Source: Bifidobacterium felsineum
Lineage (GTDB): Bacteria > Actinomycetota > Actinomycetes > Actinomycetales > Bifidobacteriaceae
NCBI RefSeq assembly: GCF_002802915.1
Contig: NZ_PEBJ01000001.1
Location: 372,001-436,000 of the forward strand
Length of the DNA stretch: 64,000 nt
Direction of reading: 5' to 3'
A program made the position numbers and the translations under genes. Numbering within the stretch: position 1 is the first letter of the stretch; each line of letters begins with the position of its first letter. Positions 49,367-57,707 of this stretch are shown here, piece after piece. The notes under the pieces are model-generated. The model saw only the letters and a program-made list of their open reading frames with translations, was not told the origin of the DNA and did no database searches.

Positions 49367-49626
49367 ATAGAATGAGCCGCCAGCAGTAATGCCGGTGGCT
49401 CATTTTTTCGTAAATAACGCTGTCTTCGTGAAAACAAGCCACTGAGTCATTGTCAGTGGCTTAAATTTTCGAAACGAGGCCATAGTTCGTGAAAATGAAC
49501 TGATGACGACGACTCAGTGGCGTATTTTCATGAATTGTGTGTTTCTATCGAGAATTTAAGCCACTGAGTATCCGTCAGCGGCTCTTTTTCACGAAGTGAG
49601 GTGTTAAATTGAGAATTTAAGCCGCT
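49367..49626. repeat. Palindromic repeat array C
   Basis: Four units of the family at 11011 and 44529 (from about 49367, 49423, 49484 and 49548), ending in a half unit (GAGAATTTAAGCCGCT, 49611-49626). The first (AATGAGCC...GGCTCATTTTTT) is also the probable terminator of the importer operon. Confidence 0.83.
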
Positions 49627-49695
49627 ACCGTTGCCGCATTGTGTGCCGTATCCTTAAGAACAAGAGATTCGAGCCGTACCGAGTGGGGGATGAGT

Positions 49696-50811
49696 ATGAG
49701 CCAGCCAATGCCGCAGCCCGATGAATCGCAGCAACAGTCAACGCCGCCTCTGCCACAACACAATCTTCAGCAACCGCAACAGTCGGGAACGCCCCAGCAG
49801 CCGCAACTTCAGCAGCCCGAGCCCCAACCCCAGCGCAACTGGTGGTTCGTGGCTCATCGTCGTTTCGCGCTGATTGGCGCCGCGCTCACGGTGATGATGG
49901 TGTTTTGGCTTGGATTGAACTTCTTGGCCACCGGCGCTTTGCACCAGTTCTTCGGCGCCAATGCGCCTGCCTGGGCATTTTTACTGGCCTCCTCGGGCCC
50001 TCTTTATGTGGTGGCGATGCCTCTGAGCATGCTGATCTTCAGGTTGGTGCCGGCGATCAAAACCCGCCAGTACTCTATGAAGTCCAATGAATTCATTCAA
50101 TTGCTCATCATGTGCGTGCCCGTGATGTATGCGGGCAGTTTCATTGGTAATATCCTCTCCGCTGTAATGACGGATGGTCAGGCCACTAATAGGCTCACGG
50201 GCTTGATGGCGGAGAACGACTGGTGGATGAATGCGCTTTTTATCGGCATTCTGGCCCCAATATTTGAGGAATGGATTTGCCGTAAGGAAATCATCTCCCG
50301 CACCCGCCGGTATGGGGAGAAAACCGCGATCGTCTTTTCGTCGTTGGCGTTCGCCCTGTTCCATATGAATCTGTTCCAGTTCTTCTATGCGTTTGGTCTG
50401 GGACTGATTCTTGGATATGTGTACACGCGCACCTCGAAGCTTCGCTACACCATAGCCATACATATGCTGATTAATCTCAACGGAAGCGTACTTGCTCCAA
50501 TGCTGCTTCGCTTGGTTGATCCCAAGCTGTTGAGCGGGCAGATGAGCCAAAGCGAGATCATGCGTATGACGGAGAGCGGCAACTCCGTCGGTTTGGAGAT
50601 ATTCGGATTCTATTCAATGGCAATGTTCGCTCTGATTATTGCCGGCGTCGTGCTGTTGGTGCGTTGGTTCAAGCAACGACGCTGGGAATTCTATCCCGCC
50701 CCCGAAGAGCTGCCGGCTGGTCTCAAGGTGCGTACCGCATATGCGAATCCCGGTGTGATTGTCTACATACTGCTGACCGTGGGATTGACTGTGTGGATGC
50801 TGTTTGTGTAA
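49696..50811 (+). CDS. CPBP-family (CAAX-like) intramembrane metalloprotease
   Basis: 371 residues. A 50-residue Gln/Pro-rich tail precedes about eight membrane helices. The catalytic motifs are all present: EExxxR as FEEWICRK (about residue 189), FxxxH as FALFHMN, and the third HxxxN as HMLINLN. Members process or degrade small membrane peptides and some give bacteriocin immunity; the substrate here is unknown. The ATG at 49696 has GTGGGG six bases upstream; 49690 is an alternative. Confidence 0.88.
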   Translation: MSQPMPQPDESQQQSTPPLPQHNLQQPQQSGTPQQPQLQQPEPQPQRNWWFVAHRRFALIGAALTVMMVFWLGLNFLATGALHQFFGANAPAWAFLLASSGPLYVVAMPLSMLIFRLVPAIKTRQYSMKSNEFIQLLIMCVPVMYAGSFIGNILSAVMTDGQATNRLTGLMAENDWWMNALFIGILAPIFEEWICRKEIISRTRRYGEKTAIVFSSLAFALFHMNLFQFFYAFGLGLILGYVYTRTSKLRYTIAIHMLINLNGSVLAPMLLRLVDPKLLSGQMSQSEIMRMTESGNSVGLEIFGFYSMAMFALIIAGVVLLVRWFKQRRWEFYPAPEELPAGLKVRTAYANPGVIVYILLTVGLTVWMLFV

Positions 50812-50831
50812 GGCATCCGATAGTTGCGTCG

Positions 50832-50877
50832 ATATGGAAACAGCCAAGACTCAATGCAGTCTTGGCTGTTTCCATAT
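50832..50877. terminator. Bidirectional terminator
   Basis: A perfect 20-bp stem (50832-50851 with 50858-50877, core GGAAACAGCCAAGACT) with a 6-base loop between the convergent CPBP and mscS genes. Confidence 0.88.
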
Positions 50878-50886
50878 GTGCTGCTC

Positions 50887-51684
50887 TTACAGGTTGTCGG
50901 ACGAACCGCCGTCCTCCACCAGATACTGCTGATCTGATTCCGCGATGGCTCGAGCGGCCTTGTCGCGAATCGTGGAGAGCAGCACTCCTTGGCGTGCGAA
51001 CAGCAGCACCTCGCCGGTAATGCCATACGGCGAGAACCCAGTGAACTTCACCAGCGGTGGTTGTCCTTCAAGAGCCACATCCGCAGTGGCCTTACTGACG
51101 AGCCCTAAAATATCGCGGCTCACGGTATCTGGATTGCTGGAGGCTTTCGCCGTGAATTCAAGCTTCGTCATGCTTTCGGTCAGTGGAGCCAGTTTGGTCA
51201 GGGCCGCCGTATTGAGCACGGAATTCGGAATAACCATGATGTCGCCGCCACGTGTGCGGACGGCGGTGTGACGCCACGTAATATCGTGCACAACGCCGGT
51301 CACGCCCTGCACTGTCACCAAATCACCCGGCTGAATCACGCGGCCAAGCATCAGACCAAAGCCGCCGATTACATTCGCGATTGTATCCTTGAGGCCCAGG
51401 GAGAGGGCAACGCCGCCGACGCCAAGGGCGGTGACCAGCGTGGTCGGATTGATGCCGAACACTGGTTGCAGCACCATCGCGATTGCCGCCACCCAAATCA
51501 GCACACGCGTCAGATTCACGAAAATCGAAGCGCTGGGAATCTGGGAGTTATCCAGCACTTTTCTCAGCAGACGGCTCAGGAAGCGGTCGGCAACGAATGC
51601 CACCGCAATCATCAGCACCAGCCAAATCAATCGACCGGCATTCGCATGGAACCATTGCGCAACGTTTACTTCAAAATCACCCAT
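50887..51684 (-). CDS. mscS: Small-conductance mechanosensitive channel
   Basis: 265 residues. Three membrane helices; the pore helix region reads VTALGVGGVALSLGLKDTIANVIGGFGLMLGR, followed by the beta domain with GDLVTVQGVTGVVHDITWRHTAVRTRGGDIMVIPNS. It releases solutes on osmotic downshock. The start at 51684 gives a family-like N-terminus; the longer frame begins with unrelated residues. Confidence 0.92.
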   Translation of the reverse strand: MGDFEVNVAQWFHANAGRLIWLVLMIAVAFVADRFLSRLLRKVLDNSQIPSASIFVNLTRVLIWVAAIAMVLQPVFGINPTTLVTALGVGGVALSLGLKDTIANVIGGFGLMLGRVIQPGDLVTVQGVTGVVHDITWRHTAVRTRGGDIMVIPNSVLNTAALTKLAPLTESMTKLEFTAKASSNPDTVSRDILGLVSKATADVALEGQPPLVKFTGFSPYGITGEVLLFARQGVLLSTIRDKAARAIAESDQQYLVEDGGSSDNL

Positions 51685-51759
51685 ACTGCCCACTGTATCG
51701 GGTGATTTGGGCGAAGCTGTGGAGAATGGTGGAGGTTCGCTGAATATAAAGATATAAAA

Positions 51760-51795
51760 CGGCCGCACGGCTGTTTTCGATGACCGGCGGCCGTC
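51760..51795 (-). terminator. Terminator of aspA
   Basis: ACGGCCGC / GCGGCCGT stem (51760-51767, 51788-51795) with a 20-base loop, followed by TTTAT on the minus strand. Confidence 0.55.
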
Positions 51796-51801
51796 TGCCC
51801 G

Positions 51802-53232
51802 TTACTCCTGGTGCTCGCGGCAGGTCTGGCCGAGCCCTCGAGCCAAGCGGATCGGATCGAGAATCTCATCCAGCTGCTCGGCCGGCAGATTGGTGCGCTC
51901 GCCAGCCACCTCGCGCACCGAACGGCCGGAGTGCACGGCTTCGGCCGCGATGTCGGCGGCCTTCTCGTAGCCGATGTAATGGTTAAGCGCGGCGGCGATG
52001 GATGGCGAGGACTGTGCGTACGCGCGGCCGATTTCGGCGTTGATCTCAATGCCTTCCACGCAATTGATGCGGAAGATGGTCATGGCGCGTGTCAGCAGCG
52101 CCATGCCGGTGAGCAACTCGTGCACCATCACCGGATCGAACGCGTTGAGCTGCAACTGGCCTTCGGCAACCGCCCAATTCACAGTCACATCCATGCCGAA
52201 AATCGTGAAGCAGCACTGGTTCACGCATTCGGGAATCACCGGATTCACCTTGGCGGGCATAATCGATGAACCGGCTTGGCGTGCCGGAACATTGAGATCA
52301 TTGAAACCGCAACGCGGGCCGGAATTGAGCAGGCGTAGATCGTCGGCGGCCTTCTTCAGGTGCACGGCCAGGCTTTTGACGGCGGCGGACGTGGCCACAT
52401 AGGCTCCCATATCGGTCATGGCGGCCACGGGGTCGGGAGCCGCGGTGATGGGCAGGCCGGTGATATTGGCCAGATGCTCGGTTGCGGATTTGCGGAAGCG
52501 CAGGTCCGCGCAGATGCCGGTGCCGATGGCGGTTGCGCCGAGATTCAATTGGGCCAGTAAAGGTACCACGCGGTCGAACGCCGCCAAATCGGACTTCAAC
52601 AGCGTGGCGAAAGCGTGGAACTCTTGGCCGTATGTCATGGGCACGGCGTCCTGAAGCTGCGTGCGGCCGATGGTCACGTCATTGATGTGTTTGTCCGCCA
52701 GATCATGGAAGGCCTTGGCAAGCTTCTTCGTGGCCTCGGCCAACGGTCCAATAGCGTCAATCAATGCAAGCTTGCAAGCGGCCGGGTAGGTGTCATTGGT
52801 GGATTGGGATTCGTTGACGTCGTCGTTCGGGTGGATATACGTATAGTCGCCACGCTTATGCCCGGAGATTTCCAGCGCGCGATTGGCGATGACCTCATTC
52901 ATGTTCATGTTCGCCGAAGTGCCGGCACCGCCTTGCATCACGTCCACGGGGAACTGGTCGGCCAGCTTGCCGAGCTCGATCTCCTGGCAAGCCTGGCGAA
53001 TTGCCTCGGCCTTGGTGTGATCCAGGAGGCCAAGCTCCTCGTTGGCGATGGCGCATGCGCGCTTTACCGTGGCATAGGCTCGAATCAGCTCGGGATGCTG
53101 GCCGTCCGTGATGCCGGAAACAGGGAAGTTCTCGATGGCGCGCTGGGTGTGGATGCCCCAATACACATTGTTCGGCACTTCCTTCGTGCCGATGCAGTCA
53201 TGTTCCAAACGGGTTGTGTTCTGTTCGCTCAT
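51802..53232 (-). CDS. aspA: Aspartate ammonia-lyase
   Basis: 476 residues. Converts aspartate to fumarate and ammonia. Superfamily signature GSSIMPAKVNP is intact, with the substrate motifs VMQGGAGTSANMNMNEVIANRAL and NESQSTNDTYPAA. The start at 53232 has AGGAAG at the right distance; the ATG at 53241 sits on top of it. The TetR-family regulator gene is 80 bases upstream on the same strand and may control it. Confidence 0.93.
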   Translation of the reverse strand: MSEQNTTRLEHDCIGTKEVPNNVYWGIHTQRAIENFPVSGITDGQHPELIRAYATVKRACAIANEELGLLDHTKAEAIRQACQEIELGKLADQFPVDVMQGGAGTSANMNMNEVIANRALEISGHKRGDYTYIHPNDDVNESQSTNDTYPAACKLALIDAIGPLAEATKKLAKAFHDLADKHINDVTIGRTQLQDAVPMTYGQEFHAFATLLKSDLAAFDRVVPLLAQLNLGATAIGTGICADLRFRKSATEHLANITGLPITAAPDPVAAMTDMGAYVATSAAVKSLAVHLKKAADDLRLLNSGPRCGFNDLNVPARQAGSSIMPAKVNPVIPECVNQCCFTIFGMDVTVNWAVAEGQLQLNAFDPVMVHELLTGMALLTRAMTIFRINCVEGIEINAEIGRAYAQSSPSIAAALNHYIGYEKAADIAAEAVHSGRSVREVAGERTNLPAEQLDEILDPIRLARGLGQTCREHQE

Positions 53233-53313
53233 ACTGTCCATCTTCCTGTGTGCGAGGCTGAAACGCCAGCACTGCGGCAGATTGCGCCTTGTGAGAAACC
53301 TCTCAGAATGGTC

Positions 53314-53967
53314 CTAAGGTTTATTAGGCGTTCGGTTTTGCGAGGTATGCGCAAAGATGCGGTTCCAGTAGGTGAGCATATTCTCGCGGCTCATGGCCAG
53401 ATAAATGCCCATGGCCAGCACGGCCACATCTTCCTTGAGCAGATCCTTGAGCTCGATGGTGTCACTCAATTCCGGCCAGCGCTGCAGTACGGACAGCATG
53501 CCGCCAACGGAGAATTCGACCATCAGATCGGTTTTCAGGTCAAGGTTGTCCGGATCCTTTTGCAGCATGCTGATCATCTGCAGGCGGGCGAAGTCGCGCA
53601 ATGATTCGCCGAGTTCAACCGTGCTGTGGGGGCCGGCGAGCAAAGCCAATCGGTCGAGACGCCGATGTTGATTGGGGTCGGATAGCAGGGCGGTAACGCG
53701 CTCGCGCCATTGTTCCTCCGGATCGCCGCTTGGGTCAGGGGCTTGATTGATTGGAATGGCCTCCACCTGATGCATGATGGCGGAATCGGCCAGTTCGGGG
53801 AGACTGGAGAAGTGGTAATAGAAGGAATTGCGGTTCACGCCGGCTTCGTGCACCACGTCGGTGACGGTGATTTTGCGATAGTCGCGGTCGGCAAGTAGTT
53901 CCCAGAAAGCGTTTTCGAGTCGGTCTTTGGCGGGAAGCACTTCGGAGTCATGGCGTGGGCGTGACAT
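53314..53967 (-). CDS. TetR/AcrR-family regulator
   Basis: 217 residues. N-terminal helix-turn-helix: RLENAFWELLADRDYRKITVTDVVHEAGVNRNSFYYHFSSL. The C-terminal ligand-binding half is all helical and carries a PEEQWRERV segment but no recognised ligand motif. The ATG has GAGGAAAC upstream and an AT-rich promoter above it. By position it may control itself and aspA. Confidence 0.9.
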   Translation of the reverse strand: MSRPRHDSEVLPAKDRLENAFWELLADRDYRKITVTDVVHEAGVNRNSFYYHFSSLPELADSAIMHQVEAIPINQAPDPSGDPEEQWRERVTALLSDPNQHRRLDRLALLAGPHSTVELGESLRDFARLQMISMLQKDPDNLDLKTDLMVEFSVGGMLSVLQRWPELSDTIELKDLLKEDVAVLAMGIYLAMSRENMLTYWNRIFAHTSQNRTPNKP

Positions 53968-54072
53968 TGTTTCCTCTTCGTTCCTCGTGATTGCTGGTTG
54001 TTGATTTCCTCTGTTCTGATGTCTGCATCGCAAACGGAAGCAATGTAGTCATCATGTCTAATTTTGAAAATT

Positions 54073-54100
54073 ATTATACAATCCAACTAATTTTTGGCAA
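54073..54100 (-). promoter_or_regulatory. Promoter of the TetR-family gene
   Basis: Read on the minus strand: -35 TTGCCA (54095-54100), 16-base spacer, -10 TATAAT (54073-54078), about 105 bases before the start codon, in a strongly AT-rich patch. Confidence 0.65.
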
Positions 54101-54110
54101 GCGAAAACAA

Positions 54111-55424
54111 TTATTGTTCAGATGGCAATTCTTCAGGCATGGCAGTGCCGGACTTCTGTTCCGGAGCTGGCTTTGCCGTGCTGTTTTTGGCAGTCGATGC
54201 TTTGAGCAGAATCAGTAATGCCGAAGTCAGGTGCCGGCGATCTTCCGGAGTCAAACCCACAAAAGCGCCGAACATCGAAGGCAGCGAGGCGGGGAATCGG
54301 CTCATCATCTCACTGAAGCTGTTCGCGCCTGTGGCCCCCAGTACGGTGAACAAAGCGTCAACCGCACGCTCGCGTTGCTCGGTGGTGAGATTGGTGATCC
54401 ACTGGTTCAGCTCCTCGTTGAAGAGTTGCGAACTGGAACTGAGGTCTGATTCGGTGACGAAACGATCGCCGTCGACCTGCCAGGTATAGGCGGAGTGCTG
54501 CATGATGCCCTGTGAGTCGGAGGCGACCACGCGGCATGGTTCCGGAGTGTCGAAAATCATACCGACAATCGACGAGCTCGGTACGATTTTCGTCACTTTC
54601 GGCTGTATGACGAGATAGGCGGGGCTGGAGACCACATGAGGCGGGAAGCCGGGACTGTCGAGTGAATAGACGTGGCGAATGCGCTTCTGCACACTGGCTT
54701 CGGCGTTCATCGCGGCGTAAATGGCCAGATTGCCGCCCTTGGAATGCCCGACCAGGATGATCGGGCCGGCCCATAGTCGTGCCACCGTGTCCAAATAGGC
54801 GCTGGCTGCGCGCTGTGCGGGCACCGGGTACTGGAAGGTCATGTTGAAGTCCTCCTTCCAGCCGATCAGGGAATCATCGGTGCCGCGGAAGGAGATGACC
54901 AGCGTGCCCTTATGCGTGGGATTGCGGCGGTTACGTCCATCCGGCAATTGGAAAGTCGCAGCCGCGAACTGCGTCTGCTCGCCAAGATTGATGTGCTCGA
55001 CCACCGCGCCAAGACGCACATCGGCAAAGCGCGGGGAATGCGCGCAGGTTTGGAACAAATCATGGGTAAGATCAGGGTCGATTACTGACACTACTTGAGG
55101 TTCGTGAGGCTTGTCATCGGCTGCGGACGCAAGTGAGCGATGAAGCTCCTGATTCGCCTCGGCAAGGCTTACCGATTCGAGTGCGGGATGCCAGAGATTC
55201 TTCAACCAGATAACGGGGTGCTTGGGTTCAAACGCCCGTAAACGCGAAGCGAAGGAGCCGCCGGACGGCGCTTGCTGCTGGGATTCATCCAACATGAGCA
55301 TGGGACTGATGCTGGCCACATCTTCATAGACCAGAGTTGCGATGATCAGCGCATCGACTTCATTGAATGGCAACTCGGTGAAAGGGCGTTCTTCGGTGTG
55401 CGCGTAATCGATGATGCTGCTCAT
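54111..55424 (-). CDS. Mbeg1-like (DUF2974-type) alpha/beta hydrolase
   Basis: 437 residues. It opens with LPFNEVDALIIATLVYED, the Mbeg1-like family start. The lipase core has SFRGTDDSLIGWKEDF (residues about 178-194) and the nucleophile elbow GHSKGG with Ser228. LFNEELNQWI and a helical C-terminal domain (about 330-410) follow, then an acidic Lys/Pro tail. It has no signal peptide, so it is cytosolic. Substrate unknown. The ATG at 55424 has GGAGGG upstream. Confidence 0.85.
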   Translation of the reverse strand: MSSIIDYAHTEERPFTELPFNEVDALIIATLVYEDVASISPMLMLDESQQQAPSGGSFASRLRAFEPKHPVIWLKNLWHPALESVSLAEANQELHRSLASAADDKPHEPQVVSVIDPDLTHDLFQTCAHSPRFADVRLGAVVEHINLGEQTQFAAATFQLPDGRNRRNPTHKGTLVISFRGTDDSLIGWKEDFNMTFQYPVPAQRAASAYLDTVARLWAGPIILVGHSKGGNLAIYAAMNAEASVQKRIRHVYSLDSPGFPPHVVSSPAYLVIQPKVTKIVPSSSIVGMIFDTPEPCRVVASDSQGIMQHSAYTWQVDGDRFVTESDLSSSSQLFNEELNQWITNLTTEQRERAVDALFTVLGATGANSFSEMMSRFPASLPSMFGAFVGLTPEDRRHLTSALLILLKASTAKNSTAKPAPEQKSGTAMPEELPSEQ

Positions 55425-55622
55425 GCCGTGCCCTCCTTGCTCACTCGTGCCCGCATTGATGATTGCTAGCACCTTCCATTATTCGCGTTTTGCTTGAAGA
55501 TTGTATAATTGCGCATGCTGTTCGGAGGTTTTCCCGGCATTTTTCGTGGTGGTGTTGGTATAGGGGCGGGTATAGGAATGGCTCGTAGGGGAATGGCGCG
55601 CACGGATTAGAGAATCAACGGA

Positions 55623-56162
55623 TCACAGGTCGAAGCGGGAGAGGTTGACACCCTCGTGCTCCAAGAGTTCGGCTTTCACATCCAGGCGGCCACCATATCC
55701 GCCGAACGAACGCCCGGAGCCAACCACGCGGTGGCATGGCACGATGATAGTGATGGGATTGCGTTTCACGGCACCGCCTACCGCTTGAGCCGCCATGCGC
55801 CCGCCGCTTCGCCGCTCGGCCAGTTCGGCGGCAAGCTCGCCATAGCTCACGGTTTGTCCATATGGGATTTCGGCCACCAGCTGCCAAACCTCATGCTGGA
55901 ACGCGGTGCCGTGCGCGGCCAGTGGGGGAGCTGAATCAATGCTTGGGCGCTCGCCTGCGAAATAGGCGTCGAGCCACTCACGTGTCTGAAGGAATACGGG
56001 CAGAGTGGCGATATCGTTCGAATGCGGTGAATTCGGTGCCACCGGTTTGGCCCACCACCAATCCTCAAGACATAACTCGGTAAGAGCTTCGCCGTCTGAT
56101 CCCATGATCATGCGGCCGATGGGAGTTTCGACGGTGTTGTGGAACAACGATGATCGCGTCAT
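55623..56162 (-). CDS. ogt: Methylated-DNA--protein-cysteine methyltransferase
   Basis: 179 residues. Removes alkyl groups from O6-guanine in a single-use reaction. Active-site Cys143 lies in IIVPCHRVVGSGRSFGGYGG. The DNA-binding helix is TVSYGELAAELAERR with the arginine finger. The start at 56162 is the first ATG in frame; a TTG at 56180 would add six residues. Confidence 0.93.
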   Translation of the reverse strand: MTRSSLFHNTVETPIGRMIMGSDGEALTELCLEDWWWAKPVAPNSPHSNDIATLPVFLQTREWLDAYFAGERPSIDSAPPLAAHGTAFQHEVWQLVAEIPYGQTVSYGELAAELAERRSGGRMAAQAVGGAVKRNPITIIVPCHRVVGSGRSFGGYGGRLDVKAELLEHEGVNLSRFDL

Positions 56163-56209
56163 GCGTCCATTATCGTGCAATCTATGGCATCACAGCGTTT
56201 GGCGAGGGA

Positions 56210-56413
56210 TATCTCGCTTAGCAGGGGTTGATTTGGGGTTCTCGAGACATCTATCTGCGTTACAAGGGGTTCCTCGCCAAGTAATCGGCACCTCAAAACC
56301 GCATAACTGCAATGCGGTGGCGTCATTTCTACTTACGGTCTGCACGCAGAGGAATCCCTCGTAGCGCAGATAGACCTTCCGGAAAGCTGAAATCAGCCCC
56401 TCGTAACGCAGAA
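56210..56413. repeat. Second 2+2 inverted repeat cluster
   Basis: Copies of the TATCTGCGTTACAAGGGGTT family at 56210-56229 (+), 56251-56271 (+), 56353-56373 (-) and 56396-56413 (-). Within-pair pitch is 41-43 bases, just as at 2202-2408. The outer copies are more diverged than the inner ones. There is no gene in the 56163-56474 gap. Confidence 0.8.
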
Positions 56414-56445
56414 ACCCCGTCAATCACTATCGATTGACAGGGTTT
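56412..56445 (-). terminator. Terminator of the FMN reductase gene
   Basis: AAACCCCGTCAATC (56412-56425) pairs with GATTGACAGGGTTT (56432-56445) with one G-U pair; it overlaps the last repeat copy. The T run is weak. Confidence 0.5.
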
Positions 56446-56474
56446 CGGATGCTCTAGAGCTCTTGATGTGTAGT

Positions 56475-57035
56475 TCAGGCCTCGACGAACTTCAGGAAGG
56501 CGTCGGCCTCGGCGGCAAGCTTGGCCTTATCCTCGTCGGTCAGGCCCAGTTCGCCGGTGCCCCAAGCCTCAGGAGCCAGGGCGAAGCCAGCCTGCTCGTC
56601 CACGGGCAGCACCTCAGCCTTGTTGAAGCCCAGCACCTCGTTGAGCTTGGCGCGGGTGCCGGCACCGGCGGACTGACCGGCGACAGAGGAGATGGCGACC
56701 TTCTTGCCGGCCAGCACGGAAGCGGACTCGGCCGGGAACGGCTCCAGCGGACGGGACAGCCAGTCGAGCAGGTTCTTCAGCACGCCCGGGTAGCTGTAGT
56801 TGTACTCCGGGGAGAAGATCCACACACCGTCGGCCTCAACAACGGCCTTGCGGGCGGCGTTGACGGCTGCCGGCGGGTTCGGGAACTCAACGTCCTGATC
56901 GAAGAACGGCACGTCGGCGTAATCCAGGAACTCCACCTCGGCACGGTCGCCAATCAGGGTCTTGGCCTCTTCGGCCAGCTGGTGGTTGAAGCCGTTCTTG
57001 TGCAGGCTGCCCACGACGAACAGAAGCTTGGTCAT
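56475..57035 (-). CDS. NADPH-dependent FMN reductase family protein
   Basis: 186 residues, flavodoxin-like. The FMN-binding start is LLFVVGSLHKNGFNHQLAEE, and the second loop is WIFSPEYNYSYPGVLKNLLDWLSRP, diagnostic for the family. Catalyses NAD(P)H-driven reduction of flavin, quinones or azo compounds; the natural substrate is not known. The start has AAGGAG upstream. It is not in an operon. Confidence 0.9.
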   Translation of the reverse strand: MTKLLFVVGSLHKNGFNHQLAEEAKTLIGDRAEVEFLDYADVPFFDQDVEFPNPPAAVNAARKAVVEADGVWIFSPEYNYSYPGVLKNLLDWLSRPLEPFPAESASVLAGKKVAISSVAGQSAGAGTRAKLNEVLGFNKAEVLPVDEQAGFALAPEAWGTGELGLTDEDKAKLAAEADAFLKFVEA

Positions 57036-57351
57036 AATAATCTCCTTGCTGTATGGCCCCCGGTTGCGTTTCGTGACCCGCGAAGTAATTCGTTCGTGAG
57101 GCTGGCGCAAACCGGGCTTGTATTTCCTCGACCATTGTGCGCCGATATATCTGACAAACTCTTCGCGCAAGGCGGAAGTTTGATGCACCCGGTGTGTCGC
57201 CGAAGTGAAGGTTTGTTGCAATGAGTCGAGACGACGTAGCGCGGTGCGTGTACTGATGTAAAAACCTTGAAATTCTGCGGAGACACGCGGCGATGATGCA
57301 TTTTTTCCCAAAGTAGCGTATCTTATTCACCTGTTGCTTCAAACAACACAT
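57036..57351. other. Gap before the tRNA cluster
   Basis: 316 bases with no gene, hairpin or repeat that I can support. Open frames here have no ribosome sites. Confidence 0.5.
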
Positions 57352-57424
57352 GCGGACATAGCTTAGTTGGTAAAGCGCAACCTTGCCAAGGTTGAGACCG
57401 CGGGTTCGAGTCCCGTTGTCCGCT
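57352..57424 (+). tRNA. tRNA-Gly (GCC)
   Basis: GCGGACA / TGTCCGC acceptor, anticodon stem CAACC/GGTTG with loop TTGCCAA (anticodon GCC), T-arm CGGGTTCGAGTCCCG, discriminator T. CCA is not encoded. Confidence 0.95.
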
Positions 57425-57465
57425 CTCGGAAGATTGAATGATTGATTCAGTCTGATGGATGACCC

Positions 57466-57537
57466 GGGCGGTTGGCGCAGTGGTAGCGCACTTCCCTGAC
57501 ACGGAAGGGGTCACAAGTTCGAATCTTGTATCGCCCA
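57466..57537 (+). tRNA. tRNA-Val (GAC)
   Basis: GGGCGGT / ATCGCCC acceptor, anticodon stem CTTCC/GGAAG with loop CTGACAC (anticodon GAC), T-arm ACAAGTTCGAATCTTGT. CCA is not encoded. Confidence 0.95.
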
Positions 57538-57548
57538 CTCGCATAGGC

Positions 57549-57567
57549 CGGCGTTAAGCCGGTTTTT
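57549..57567 (+). terminator. Short terminator inside the tRNA cluster
   Basis: CCGGC-GTTAA-GCCGG followed by TTTTT, between the two valine tRNA genes. Confidence 0.6.
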
Positions 57568-57578
57568 CTATGCCGATC

Positions 57579-57651
57579 GGGCGATTGGCGCAGCGGCTAG
57601 CGCACTTCGTTCACACCGAAGGGGTCGTAGGTTCGATTCCTACATCGCCCA
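57579..57651 (+). tRNA. tRNA-Val (CAC)
   Basis: GGGCGAT / ATCGCCC acceptor, anticodon stem CTTCG/CGAAG with loop TTCACAC (anticodon CAC), T-arm GTAGGTTCGATTCCTAC. CCA is not encoded. Confidence 0.95.
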
Positions 57652-57659
57652 CCCGATAT

Positions 57660-57690
57660 CCCACCCGGTGAGGTGGGATTTTTTTTGTTT
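57660..57690 (+). terminator. Terminator of the tRNA cluster
   Basis: TCCCACC / GGTGGGA stem followed by eight Ts. It also lies at the end of the convergent lipase gene. Confidence 0.85.
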
Positions 57691-57707
57691 TCCGGTTTTT
57701 CGCAGTT

